Below are positions 8,220 through 17,749 of a stretch of 64,000 nt of DNA, one piece after another. Under the pieces are notes generated by a model that saw nothing but the letters and a program-made list of their open reading frames with translations, was not told the DNA's origin and did not search any database. Source of the stretch: Mucilaginibacter geliditolerans (GTDB lineage: Bacteria > Bacteroidota > Bacteroidia > Sphingobacteriales > Sphingobacteriaceae); the NCBI RefSeq assembly GCF_014200495.1, contig NZ_JACHBY010000001.1, positions 744,001-808,000 on the forward strand, given 5' to 3'. A program made the translations under genes and the position numbers. Each line of letters starts with the position of its first letter. Position 1 is the stretch's first letter.

Positions 8220-9683
8220 TTATTTTGTATTTTGCTTTTCGGCAGCTTTGGCAACCTTTTCATATTGTGTAACGGCCGTTCCGAGGTCAAACACTTCCTG
8301 GCCGGGCAAATATTTCTTAATGATACTACTACCTGCCGCGGAACGATATCCAGAACCGCAAGAAACCAGAATTGGTTTGTCCGTGGGAACTTCTTTTATC
8401 CGACTGGCCAGATCTTGTAAAGGTATATTGATGGCATGACTGAATATCTTCTCCTCTTTCACTTCTTTCGCTGTCCTTACATCGATTATAGTATATTGCC
8501 CACTTTCCGGATTAAATGAATTGTTGTCGAAGGCAGTGAATCTATTACCGTCTTTGGCATCGTACACAAAAGCTCCTTTAATATTGGCTTCATAGCCGAT
8601 CTTGGCTGCCTTGTTAATAAGTACAGCCAAATCATTATCACTTCCGGCAGTTAAATAAAATTGCACATCCGGCGCTACTACACTGCCCAGCCAGGTTTCG
8701 AATTTACCGCCATCCTGTATATTGATTGCATCTGTAATATAGGAGTTTTTAAACAAGGCAGCAGGCCGGCCATCAATAATAAATTCATTGGCTGCTACAT
8801 GAAAATTTTTATCAAGCACATTTACATTGGTAATACTTGTTTTAACAGCAAGGGCACCGTGGACATTTAATGCCACATCATAGGGGAAATATTTGGGAAT
8901 GAAAGGCAGATCACTAATTAATAATTGTACAAAATCACTTTCGCTTCTGGGTTGAAAAGCATAGTTGTGGGCCTTTTCATAACCTATAGTTGAACTTGGT
9001 ACATCCCTCATGGCTTTACCGCATAACGATCCCGCTCCATGGGCCGGATAAACGATCACATCATTATTCAGCTTGGCAAACTTTTCGTGTATGGTATGGT
9101 ACATCATGGCTGCCAGCCTTTTACGTTGTGCCAGCACATTGTTCGAGTAATCGCGCAGGTCAGGGCGCCCTACATCACCAATCAGTAGAGAATCACCTGA
9201 GAACACAACCACATCTTTGCCGTTCTCTTCCAATATAACCGCTATATGATCCGGCGCATGACCCGGTGTGTACAAAGAGCGTAAACTTACCTGATCGGAT
9301 AGCTTAATGATCCCGCCTTCATCAAAAGCTGTAAGCGGATAAGCCGGTTGCGTGAGGCTGCTGGCATATATTTTGGCGTTTGTGGTTTGATGAATTTCAA
9401 GGTGTGAACTGGCAAAATCTGCATGGGGATGAGTCTCGATAACACCGGTAATTACGGCATTATTCTGCCTGGCAAAATCATAGTAGATCTCGGGATTTCT
9501 TTCAGGGTCGACTATAATTATCTGGCCTTTAACCAAAATCGCATAAGAATAGTGTGCCAAGCCCTTATCTTTAAACTGCTCAATGTGATAATTAACGGTA
9601 GTAATTTTACCGAATGTTTTAGCAGTAGCCAGGAGGGATAAGGTACCCACTCCGGCCACGTTAATAAATTTTCTTCTTTTCAT
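8220..9683 (-). CDS. exported MBL-fold persulfide-dioxygenase-like protein with rhodanese domains
   Basis: 487 residues. I start at 9683 (MKRRKFINVAGVGTLSLLAT), a Tat-like signal with the RRKFIN motif; the upstream ATG at 9701 would overlap the previous gene. Residues 30-250 are a metallo-beta-lactamase fold of the ETHE1/persulfide-dioxygenase type: HPHAD at 85-89, TPGHAPDH (His142) and FSGD (Asp164), i.e. the His/His/Asp iron ligands are all present. A degenerate rhodanese region without a catalytic Cys follows (about 260-370). The C-terminal rhodanese is intact, with the active-site loop SCGSGYR (Cys442). The layout is like the CstB sulfur-transfer dioxygenases, which oxidise persulfides and produce thiosulfate. 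An envelope location for such an enzyme would be unusual. It follows the secreted-protein gene by 4 bp. Confidence 0.85.
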   Translation of the reverse strand: MKRRKFINVAGVGTLSLLATAKTFGKITTVNYHIEQFKDKGLAHYSYAILVKGQIIIVDPERNPEIYYDFARQNNAVITGVIETHPHADFASSHLEIHQTTNAKIYASSLTQPAYPLTAFDEGGIIKLSDQVSLRSLYTPGHAPDHIAVILEENGKDVVVFSGDSLLIGDVGRPDLRDYSNNVLAQRKRLAAMMYHTIHEKFAKLNNDVIVYPAHGAGSLCGKAMRDVPSSTIGYEKAHNYAFQPRSESDFVQLLISDLPFIPKYFPYDVALNVHGALAVKTSITNVNVLDKNFHVAANEFIIDGRPAALFKNSYITDAINIQDGGKFETWLGSVVAPDVQFYLTAGSDNDLAVLINKAAKIGYEANIKGAFVYDAKDGNRFTAFDNNSFNPESGQYTIIDVRTAKEVKEEKIFSHAINIPLQDLASRIKEVPTDKPILVSCGSGYRSAAGSSIIKKYLPGQEVFDLGTAVTQYEKVAKAAEKQNTK

Positions 9684-9687
9684 AGGT

Positions 9688-10452
9688 TTATTGTATAACA
9701 AAATTTATCCTGTCAACCCCTGTATTACCAGTTTTAGCATCATAGGCATACACATCCAGTTCATAGTCTCCTTTTTCTTTTACTTTCAATGTTCCTTCAA
9801 ACAAGTTCTGTTCAATAAACTGTAGGGATAACTCACCGGTTTTAACGCCTTCTTTTTTAACAATTGCATTAACCGCGATGTCATCTGAATTCCAAATGCC
9901 ACCATTGGTGATCGGGCAGCCGCATTCTAGTGTAAGGCTGGCTTTAAATTTCAGCTCACCGTTTTTAAGCGAGTCCAGTTTGATGAATTGGTGTGTAGTA
10001 GGTGAAAGCACATCCAGAATAAATCCCGGAATCTCCAGCACAATGCCATCGCCTAAAATATTTTTGCCGGGAATGAGCCAAATTTGTGTGCTGGCCTTTA
10101 CTGTGCCATTTCTGCGGTTTACCGGCGCAATAACCTCTATATCAGCAAAAGTAGGTTCGGTAATATTAACTTCAGCCACAAATTTCGCCGTAGCGCTATC
10201 CGTTAGGGATTGCCCTCTTACTATTGGCTTCTTGATCAACACATCAGTACTGCCCGAGCCGCCGGTGGTTAACCCTTTTGCAAGTATTTCGCCTGTTAGG
10301 TTGTTTTTAACAATAACCAACGCGCCGCCAATGGGCGTACCGATAAACTTGGCATCCTTAGCCTTTGCCCTGATCACCACCTTGGTAGTTTGTGCATGGG
10401 CATAAATAAAAGTTGAAATAATGATAAGGGTTGCTATTAATTTTTTAAACAT
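9688..10452 (-). CDS. secreted protein of unknown function in the SusCD-DoxX operon
   Basis: I start at MFKKLIATLIIISTF (10452), which gives a proper signal peptide cut after YAHAQ; an ATG two codons earlier (10458) is possible, and longer starts run into the preceding gene. The mature part, about 235 residues, is rich in beta-strand-like sequence, with a CGC motif (LTLECGCPITNGG) near the middle and a last segment (KGDYELDVYAYDAKTGNTG) that looks like an immunoglobulin-type or Big-like strand pattern. I recognise no family. It lies between the DoxX-like genes and the MBL/rhodanese gene and is probably translated with both. It is a candidate periplasmic partner or carrier of the pathway; this is inference from position. 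Confidence 0.7.
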   Translation of the reverse strand: MFKKLIATLIIISTFIYAHAQTTKVVIRAKAKDAKFIGTPIGGALVIVKNNLTGEILAKGLTTGGSGSTDVLIKKPIVRGQSLTDSATAKFVAEVNITEPTFADIEVIAPVNRRNGTVKASTQIWLIPGKNILGDGIVLEIPGFILDVLSPTTHQFIKLDSLKNGELKFKASLTLECGCPITNGGIWNSDDIAVNAIVKKEGVKTGELSLQFIEQNLFEGTLKVKEKGDYELDVYAYDAKTGNTGVDRINFVIQ

Positions 10453-10474
10453 GATCATAAATTTTAATGGTAAT

Positions 10475-11947
10475 TTATTGAGTGATGGTTTTTGTGGTGT
10501 AATTGCTCCGGTCGATGCGGATAGGATAATCTTTTTTAACGCGATCCAGCACAACATAGATCGAGTCCTTTTTGTCGTTAAGGCCTGATAAAATAATACG
10601 ATCGGCTGACGGCCGGCTGAAATTCCAAACCAGTTTTTTATCTTCTTTCTTCTTGGCTTTTTTCTTTTTAGCTTTTACGGTATTGAAAAGGGCGGACGCG
10701 TCTTCATCTGTAGCGGGCCTGTCTTTATCCTGTAAAACGAGCTGCTGTTTTTTTGCATTGATCGTATAAAACAGGAATCTTCTGCCTCCGGCGATACCTG
10801 CCAGTTCATAGTTTCTGTCAACATCCTTTGGATTAGGGCCGCCATTGGCCAGTGATATGGGGAAAGGCTTGTTTACTTTATAAATCAGCGTGCTCCATTT
10901 TTCGAATATGGCATTCTGCCAACGCACTGAATCCAGGGGCGAATAAGGAATCACCTTGCCGTTAAGCCTGAATTCCGTCACATTATAATAACCGGTTGCA
11001 TTTTTAAGGCCCGGAGTAATGGGTTCCTTTAGCTGCCCTACGTGGTAGTGCACATCATACCTTAAGATGCCAAACAGGATAGTAAATACAAAGATGACTC
11101 CATATTTTGCACCATGGAACACGATCTTCTGCCATTTGGTATTCAGTTTAGGATAATAATAATGCGGCGTAACATTTTCACCTTTGATCAGCAGCTTCCA
11201 TAAGTTGGGTATGTAGGGTATCAATATAAATAAGGAGAACAAAACAAAAAGGCCGCTATAAACATGAACGCCACCATCATAAGCAATATTCGCATGTGCA
11301 ATATTATACAATACACCGGCTACTAATACGGCACCGATAGCCGCAGTTTGCCGAAACAACACCAATATCCCGCCAAGTATCTCTACAATACCCAGTACTA
11401 CCTCATACCAGATCGAAACACCTACAACCTGCCAATAGATCTTATAAGTATTATAATCCCCAAAATTGGCATCCAGATTGGAAAGTGATGGTGTTGGCAT
11501 TTGCATTGGGTAGAATTTAAGAAACCCAAATGCGATAATACCGATGGCAATGCGGTAACGTACCGCTACACGCAGCCAGTAATACAGGTTATTGTATTCA
11601 GTTCGTTTGCTTTTCCGGGAAAAGAATGTCCATATCCCCCCTCCTACCAGACCAGCCAGTAAAGCAATGCCCCACGAAACATAAGCGCCAAGGCCCCATC
11701 TGCCGCTTTCCGAATGGAGCACATAAAAGTTGGTACGGTAACCTGTAAGCGTATTCAGGAATGCAAAAAAGGTCTTGACTGAAATTAGCTTAACATACCA
11801 TGTATAGTCAATAGGGATGACCAATAATATAAAAAATATAAACGCCACACGAAAAAGGAACTTTTCCCATCCGGTCCAGGCAAGGCTGCCGGTCTGCTCA
11901 TTTTCAACAGGAACGGCGACTGGTTTTTCTACTATTAATGTTGCCAT
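10475..11947 (-). CDS. DoxX-like integral membrane protein, paralog 1
   Basis: 490 residues. There is a membrane span at about 30-48, others at about 90-110 and 130-150, and a DoxX-like core with two further spans (EVVLGIVEILGGILVLFRQTAAIGAVLV and the segment after it), then a span near 280-300. A soluble C-terminal part of about 190 residues follows, with FRLNGKVIPYSPLDSVRWQN and a Lys-rich insert (KAKKKKAKKKEDKK). There are no cysteines. DoxX-family proteins occur in thiosulfate:quinone oxidoreductase and in several respiratory or redox complexes. It is about 40 percent identical by eye to the next gene upstream, over the whole length, so the two arose by tandem duplication and may form a heterodimer. 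It lies 11 bp behind its paralog. Confidence 0.75.
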   Translation of the reverse strand: MATLIVEKPVAVPVENEQTGSLAWTGWEKFLFRVAFIFFILLVIPIDYTWYVKLISVKTFFAFLNTLTGYRTNFYVLHSESGRWGLGAYVSWGIALLAGLVGGGIWTFFSRKSKRTEYNNLYYWLRVAVRYRIAIGIIAFGFLKFYPMQMPTPSLSNLDANFGDYNTYKIYWQVVGVSIWYEVVLGIVEILGGILVLFRQTAAIGAVLVAGVLYNIAHANIAYDGGVHVYSGLFVLFSLFILIPYIPNLWKLLIKGENVTPHYYYPKLNTKWQKIVFHGAKYGVIFVFTILFGILRYDVHYHVGQLKEPITPGLKNATGYYNVTEFRLNGKVIPYSPLDSVRWQNAIFEKWSTLIYKVNKPFPISLANGGPNPKDVDRNYELAGIAGGRRFLFYTINAKKQQLVLQDKDRPATDEDASALFNTVKAKKKKAKKKEDKKLVWNFSRPSADRIILSGLNDKKDSIYVVLDRVKKDYPIRIDRSNYTTKTITQ

Positions 11948-11958
11948 AATTTTAATTT

Positions 11959-13302
11959 TTAATAGATGGTTACCGGATTCCGGCGGCCTTTATCCAATAA
12001 ATATTTTTTATTTTGTTTATCCAGGACTACATACAAGCTATCCTTGCGGCTGTCGACCCCCTGTAGAATTATAGTCGACTTGTCTGGTCTTGAAATGGTA
12101 AATGTCGCTATATCGGCCGCTATGTTTGTATTAGCCAGCCTGACGGTACTATCTTTAACGGTGTAACTGTAAAATATCCGGCCGCCATTTCCCTGCGATT
12201 CATAGGAACGCAAACTATCGGGCTGATAGTCGACCTGCGGACCGCTCAGATCTATAGGAATATTTCTGTTTACTTTTATGCTGATCACGTTCCATTTCTC
12301 AAATACTACATTCTGCCAGCGGATGCTGTCCGTAGCCGAATAAGGTAATTCGGTATGGTTGAGCTTAAACTCCCGGACATTATAAATACCATAAGCATTA
12401 GGCAGGCCAGCTGTATCGGGATACGGCCATTTGCTTTTTTTATAGCTTGCATAAGTTAACGAAGCATAAAAAATCACAAAAAAGAGCAAAAGTATTTTTA
12501 TCGTGTACCTGGTTTGTTCTATATATTTAAATTTCAGAACAAGTTTAAACTGATCAGCTTTTGCAAGCCCTTCCTTTACCAGCAGGTTGTACAAGCGTGG
12601 CGTATCATAAGCGATAAGGAAAGCAGCGGTTATTAGCAAGTACAAGCTATAAACGTGCTCACCCAACTGGTAAGCAAAATTGGCCAACACGATATTGATC
12701 AGGAAAGCCGCGGCAATGCTTGTCCCCACAATAGTGGTTCGCCGGTAAAACAGCAGCAGGCCCGCCAGTATTTCTATTGCCCCGAGCGTTTGTTCATAAC
12801 CGGCCGAAGCTGCCCCGGTAGATAAATAATAGATTTTCCAGGGTAAAAAATCGCCGTAAGCAGTGTGCAGATCGCTTAATGTAGGATAAGGTATTTGTAC
12901 AGGAAAAAGCTTGATTACCCCGTAGCCGATAAGGCCGATAGCCAACCTGAAACGAAGGATGACCCTGAGCCAGTAATAAAGCTGCTCATAGCTTACGGCT
13001 TTGGTTTTTTCTAATAAACCCCATACAGCAGATCCCGCCAAAGCAATCAGTAGTGCAATGCCCCAGCCAGCATAACTGGCGATACCCCATTTGGAGATAT
13101 GCACCAGCGCAGGTGCATAATTGGTGATACTAAACAGATCCTGAAAATGTAAATGGAACCAGTTAATGGAGAATAGTCTTTCATAATATTGCGGATCAAG
13201 TGGTATGGTCAGCAACAGAAAGAAAATAAAAGCAACACGGAACAGGGCCCGCTGGGTCCCGCTCCATATAATTTGATCTTTTGATTGTTGTATTGTGCTC
13301 AT
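11959..13302 (-). CDS. DoxX-like integral membrane protein, paralog 2
   Basis: 447 residues with the same plan as the following paralog: an N-terminal span (ALFRVAFIFFLLLTIPLD), several further spans, a DoxX-like core (YEQTLGAIEILAGLLLFYRR), a last span near 275-295 and a soluble C-terminal half with EFKLNHTELPYSATDSIRWQN and DSRKDSLYVVLDKQNKKYLL. It lacks the Lys-rich insert and also has no cysteines. The shared SIRWQN/SVRWQN and SLYVVLD/SIYVVLD motifs in the soluble part are strong signs of a common, conserved function there. It follows the SusD gene by 11 bp. The biochemical role is unknown; a membrane redox or transport partner of the downstream enzymes is a reasonable inference. Confidence 0.75.
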   Translation of the reverse strand: MSTIQQSKDQIIWSGTQRALFRVAFIFFLLLTIPLDPQYYERLFSINWFHLHFQDLFSITNYAPALVHISKWGIASYAGWGIALLIALAGSAVWGLLEKTKAVSYEQLYYWLRVILRFRLAIGLIGYGVIKLFPVQIPYPTLSDLHTAYGDFLPWKIYYLSTGAASAGYEQTLGAIEILAGLLLFYRRTTIVGTSIAAAFLINIVLANFAYQLGEHVYSLYLLITAAFLIAYDTPRLYNLLVKEGLAKADQFKLVLKFKYIEQTRYTIKILLLFFVIFYASLTYASYKKSKWPYPDTAGLPNAYGIYNVREFKLNHTELPYSATDSIRWQNVVFEKWNVISIKVNRNIPIDLSGPQVDYQPDSLRSYESQGNGGRIFYSYTVKDSTVRLANTNIAADIATFTISRPDKSTIILQGVDSRKDSLYVVLDKQNKKYLLDKGRRNPVTIY

Positions 13303-13313
13303 AACTTATTGAT

Positions 13314-14678
13314 TTAATAACCAGGATTCTGTGTCAAATTGGGATCGACCTGCAATTGCGCATAAGGGATAGGCAACAACAGTTTGTTTGCATCGGTAAA
13401 GCCTAACACGGTTTGTGCCCTGCCTGTACGTACAAGATCATACCAACGGTGGTCTTCAAAAGCAAACTCCACCCTGTTCTCATTCTCTATAGCCAATAAC
13501 AAGTCGGCCTGGGTAGCCGCTGTTGTCGCTGGTAAGCCTGCACGGTTCCTTACTGCGTTAAGATCGGCTGCGGCATCAGTAAGATCGTTTTGATTAACTT
13601 CAGCTTCAGCTCTTATCAGGTATAATTCCGCTAACCTTATTATGTAAGCCGGGTCATCACCAGAGCTAGAGCCTACTACACGGTAATATAAAGTGCCGAA
13701 GTATTTAGTAATTCCTGAGGAAACTACCGTTTGCAGCAATGTATTTCTGTTTCCGCCAATTGTAGGATCATTTAATAGTGTTACAATGCTGCTGGTGGGC
13801 GTTACCCATCCTACACCGCCTTTAGTGGTTGGTAACCAGTTGTAAGACTCGCTGTTAGTTACAACGGTATTATAGTATAACTCAAACACCGATTCGTTGG
13901 TAGCAGTGGCATTGTTGGCAAAAAACGCATCGTAAGGGCCTATCAGCGAATAATTGTTATCAGCAATTATTTTTGAGGCATATAATATGGCATTCGCCCA
14001 ATCTTTCTGATAAATCGCATAACGCGCATGTAAGGCATAAGCTGTTTTCCTGGTTGCCCTTATACGGTTAGTAATATTAGGCAACAGGGTTTCTGCCTGG
14101 GTAAGGTCCTTTAACACCTGGGCATAAGTATCGGCCAGGCTGCTGCGTTTAGCCTGAGTTTGGTCTGTTGCTGAAACGGTAGGTGTTAAAACGAGCTGTA
14201 CGCCACCCCAGGTTCTTGCCAGGTCGAAATAGGAAAGAGCCCTTACAAAATACGCTTCGCCCAGCAATTGATTTTTAAGACTATCGGTAAAAGTGGAAGT
14301 TGTTGCCAGCGGCGGTACTTTTGCCAGTACGTTATTGGCCCTGTTTATGGTGTTATATATAGCGGCCCATGATGTATTTAAAGCCGCCAGGTCGGAAACA
14401 ACAGCGTGATTGGTTAATTGCTGATTTACTGTTTGCGAACCAACATATTGAATGTTGTCGCTTGAGAAAAAACCTAATGTTTGAAATGTATAGCCATAAT
14501 AGTCATTCGATTCCAACTCGTTATATATACCGCGTACCGCTGTTTGGGCCGAAGTTCCGTCCACAATTGTTTGCGCGTCGGATAGCTGATCTTTGGGGTT
14601 TACGTCAAGAAACTTTTTGCATGAATAAGAGAGTGTTGAGACAACGATCCCCAGCACTATATATGTTATTTTTTTCAT
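13314..14678 (-). CDS. SusD/RagB-family outer-membrane lipoprotein
   Basis: 454 residues with a lipoprotein signal peptide (lipobox LSYSC, lipidated Cys at about residue 20) followed by KKFLDVNPKDQLSD, the usual SusD opening. TPR-like helical repeats and the C-terminal segment typical of the family are present (EDHRWYDLVRTGRA, ending LLLPIPYAQLQVDPNLTQNPGY). SusD proteins cap the SusC channel at the cell surface and bind the ligand. The gene follows its SusC partner by 17 bp. No glycoside hydrolase or polysaccharide lyase is in the operon, so the cargo is probably not an ordinary glycan. Confidence 0.92.
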   Translation of the reverse strand: MKKITYIVLGIVVSTLSYSCKKFLDVNPKDQLSDAQTIVDGTSAQTAVRGIYNELESNDYYGYTFQTLGFFSSDNIQYVGSQTVNQQLTNHAVVSDLAALNTSWAAIYNTINRANNVLAKVPPLATTSTFTDSLKNQLLGEAYFVRALSYFDLARTWGGVQLVLTPTVSATDQTQAKRSSLADTYAQVLKDLTQAETLLPNITNRIRATRKTAYALHARYAIYQKDWANAILYASKIIADNNYSLIGPYDAFFANNATATNESVFELYYNTVVTNSESYNWLPTTKGGVGWVTPTSSIVTLLNDPTIGGNRNTLLQTVVSSGITKYFGTLYYRVVGSSSGDDPAYIIRLAELYLIRAEAEVNQNDLTDAAADLNAVRNRAGLPATTAATQADLLLAIENENRVEFAFEDHRWYDLVRTGRAQTVLGFTDANKLLLPIPYAQLQVDPNLTQNPGY

Positions 14679-14695
14679 ATCTGATCTGTTTTAAA

Positions 14696-17600
14696 TTAAA
14701 AGGTTACGTTTAAGCCAAACTGGAACCCTGTAGGTTGCGGTGGTACGCCAAATGAGCCGAGGCCCTGCGCATTTGGATCGGCAGTTACACTTGATTCCGG
14801 GTCGCCGGTATATTTGGTCCATAAAAACAGGTTCGAGCCTACAAAATATACCCGCACATTAGCCACATTCAGTTTTGAGGCAACTGATTTTGGCAATGAA
14901 TAACCAAAAGTGAGTTGTTTTAACCTGAGGAAAGAGCCATCTTCCATATAGCGCGAGCTATTGTCGATAGTATAGTTGTTACCTACTGATGTTAATCTTG
15001 GAATGTCGGTGATTTGGCCAGGTGTGGTCCATGCCTGTAAAACAAAGGTATCTTCAGCACCGGTAAGCGCATTTCTTTCCCTGAAATAACGGTTCAGGTT
15101 AATTAACTTATTGCCGTACTGAAAGGTAAATAATACGCTCAGATCGAAATTCCGGTAAGTGAAGCTGTTGCTGATCCCACCATATATTTTGGGATAAACG
15201 TTGCCCATTATTTTCCTATCGGCAGCAGTTACGGTACCGTCGGCAGCCTGGCCGGCAAATATTACTGCGCCTGTTTGCGGGTTTACACCTATTTGATCAT
15301 ACAACCAGTAGGAGTTCATGGAATACCCCTGCTGCATGATTACCCAATTACGGGTATAATCAGTTATAGGAGTTGGCAGTTTGGTGATCTTATTCACATT
15401 TCCTGCGAAATTCAATCCCGTTTTCCAAGAGAAAGAGCTGGTTTGTATATTGGTTGTGCTGATACCTACTTCGTAACCTTTATTATTTATTGCGCCTACG
15501 TTAGCCCAATAGGTTGAAAAACCCGACGATGAGGCAATAGGTTCCTGCAATAGCAAACCGGTAGTATTTTTGTTATAAACATCAACAGTAATATTAACCC
15601 TGTTATTGAATAAACCAGCATCAAAACCAAGGTCGGCTTGAGCCGTTTGTTCCCATTTCAGGTTGGTGTTGCCTAACTGATAAGGCGCTATGCCAGCTGC
15701 AGCGGTTCCGTTAACATCGGCATAACTGCTGCCACCTGTCCATAAGCCTTTAGCCGCATAATTATTGATACCCGATTGGTTACCGGTGATACCATAGGAT
15801 CCGCGAAGCTTGAGATCAGTAAGCCAGTTAACATCTTTAAGAAATTCTTCCTGCTTTAAGCGCCAGCCGGCAGAAAATGCCGGGAAGTAGCCCCATTGGT
15901 TATTGGTACCGAACTTAGATGAACCGTCGGCCCTTACACTAGCATCAAAATAATATTTGCCTGCAAAATTGTAATCAAACCTACCAAAGAATGAAGCAAG
16001 GGTGTATTTGGTCCAGGTTTGGCTGGATGAACGGGTGGATGCTGAGGATATATCTGTAAAAGCGTCATTGGCAAAACCGGTACCTGTCGCCCCAGTAAAC
16101 GCGATCACGTTGCTTTGCAACGAGTTACCCAGCAGGAAATTTAAATGATGCTGCCCAAAATCCTTTTGATAAGTAAGTGTTTGCTCATTTATCCAGGTGC
16201 TGTTTTGAGTAATATTAGATGTAGCAGAACCGGCTGGTTTTCCAAGACTAAGTTGAGTATCCCAGTAGGCGGATTCATCATAGTGGTCATAATCAACGCT
16301 GAAAGTAGTTTTAAACTTTAATCCATCAATTATTTTAGCTTCAGCATACAGGCTGCCTATATCACGCAAACTGACCGTATGTACATTATAATTTGCTATT
16401 AAAAGGTATATGTTATCCGTGCCGGTTGAAGTACCATCAGCAGCGTATTTTGGTGTATAGGTGGGTACGTTAATCGCATTCCACAAGTCAACGTTCGGGC
16501 CATCACCATCAAATGCCTGATTGCGGTAGCTTCTTGAAATACTGTTGCTTAATCCAAACGTAACATGATCAGAAAGCTTTTGTTCGAAATTGAATTTTAA
16601 GCTTTCCCTTGAAAAGGTAGGCACCTTGAACATAGCCTGCTGCTCATCATAGCCGCCGCCAACATAGTATTTGGTGGTGTTTGAGCCACCCTGGATGGCC
16701 AGGTTATAATCCTGAAGCGTACCATGTTGTAATAAGTCATCAAGCCTGTTGTAAGTTTGCTGCTGCTGCGGCGTTCCCTGGCCGCCGGATGCTACCGACC
16801 GGAAAGGTTCATTAGCAGCAGTTTGGTTTAGAGACGGGTTATCGACACCTGAATTCACCCACCACTCATTGGCCAGTTGCGCCGCTTGAGGACCGGTTAC
16901 CAGTTTAGGCAGTGTCGATTTATCGGCCTGTACCCAGCCGGCTGAGGCATCAAGTGTGATTTTTGGCTTACTGTTATAAGAACCGTGTTTAGTGGTAACT
17001 ATAACTACACCGTTAGCACCCCGTGAACCATAAATGGCTGTTGCCGAAGCGTCTTTCAATATTTCAATGCTTTCGATATCCGCAGGGTTAATATCCGCCA
17101 GCGGAGAGGTGCTGCCACCGCCAAGACTCAGCGTTTGCAAACTGGTATTGTTAAGGAAAACTCCATCAACGATATATAGCGGATCGCTGCTGGAGTTGAT
17201 AGAAGTGGTACCTCTTACCCGTACAAAGATAGATTGCCCGGGAACACCAGATGGATTACTCACCTGTACACCGGAAGCTTTGCCCTGCAATTGCGCATCG
17301 AAACTGCCCACAGGAATCTTATTTACTTCAGCAGCATTGATTTTAGACACCGCACCGGTTAGGTCTTCTTTCTTTTGCGTTCCATAACCAACTATAACCA
17401 CATCATTTAATTGGCTGCCGGAAACTTTTAGCTGTATGGTTATTGAACCGCCTGTGGCAGTAACCTCAGTCCGGTCATAACCAATATAATTGATAACCAG
17501 AATTGCAGGCAGCGGACTGGGTGAAGTCAGGGTAAACTTGCCGGAACTGTTGGCTGACGAGGCATACTTTGTGCCTTTGATTGTAACTGATGCGCCCGGA

Positions 17601-17749
17601 AGTGGCTGATGAGTGGCTGCATCCTCAACGGTTCCCGATATAATACTGTTTGGGTTTTGTGCGTTAGCCAGAAAGGGAAGAAGAAAGAGCGTAAGAGAAA
17701 AATATAATAAGGATATACGCGTTAATTTGGCATGGAGAATAATTTCCAT
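14696..17749 (-). CDS. SusC/RagA-family TonB-dependent outer-membrane transporter
   Basis: 1017 residues. After a signal peptide (cleavage near FLANAQ) comes a carboxypeptidase-regulatory-like domain (about 35-115), then the plug domain beginning VVIVGYGTQKKEDLTGAVS, and a large beta-barrel ending in FQFGLNVTF with the terminal Phe. It has no STN domain, so it is not of the type that signals to an anti-sigma factor. It is the first gene of a seven-gene operon reaching to about 6.8 kb, with a leader of several hundred bases. It imports a large ligand with the SusD partner; the substrate is unknown but is presumably what the downstream redox enzymes process. Confidence 0.93.
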   Translation of the reverse strand: MEIILHAKLTRISLLYFSLTLFLLPFLANAQNPNSIISGTVEDAATHQPLPGASVTIKGTKYASSANSSGKFTLTSPSPLPAILVINYIGYDRTEVTATGGSITIQLKVSGSQLNDVVIVGYGTQKKEDLTGAVSKINAAEVNKIPVGSFDAQLQGKASGVQVSNPSGVPGQSIFVRVRGTTSINSSSDPLYIVDGVFLNNTSLQTLSLGGGSTSPLADINPADIESIEILKDASATAIYGSRGANGVVIVTTKHGSYNSKPKITLDASAGWVQADKSTLPKLVTGPQAAQLANEWWVNSGVDNPSLNQTAANEPFRSVASGGQGTPQQQQTYNRLDDLLQHGTLQDYNLAIQGGSNTTKYYVGGGYDEQQAMFKVPTFSRESLKFNFEQKLSDHVTFGLSNSISRSYRNQAFDGDGPNVDLWNAINVPTYTPKYAADGTSTGTDNIYLLIANYNVHTVSLRDIGSLYAEAKIIDGLKFKTTFSVDYDHYDESAYWDTQLSLGKPAGSATSNITQNSTWINEQTLTYQKDFGQHHLNFLLGNSLQSNVIAFTGATGTGFANDAFTDISSASTRSSSQTWTKYTLASFFGRFDYNFAGKYYFDASVRADGSSKFGTNNQWGYFPAFSAGWRLKQEEFLKDVNWLTDLKLRGSYGITGNQSGINNYAAKGLWTGGSSYADVNGTAAAGIAPYQLGNTNLKWEQTAQADLGFDAGLFNNRVNITVDVYNKNTTGLLLQEPIASSSGFSTYWANVGAINNKGYEVGISTTNIQTSSFSWKTGLNFAGNVNKITKLPTPITDYTRNWVIMQQGYSMNSYWLYDQIGVNPQTGAVIFAGQAADGTVTAADRKIMGNVYPKIYGGISNSFTYRNFDLSVLFTFQYGNKLINLNRYFRERNALTGAEDTFVLQAWTTPGQITDIPRLTSVGNNYTIDNSSRYMEDGSFLRLKQLTFGYSLPKSVASKLNVANVRVYFVGSNLFLWTKYTGDPESSVTADPNAQGLGSFGVPPQPTGFQFGLNVTF

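Noticed and set aside
9878..10405. Plus-strand frame of 175 codons
   Set aside because: It lies inside the secreted-protein gene on the other strand and has no start signal or family features.
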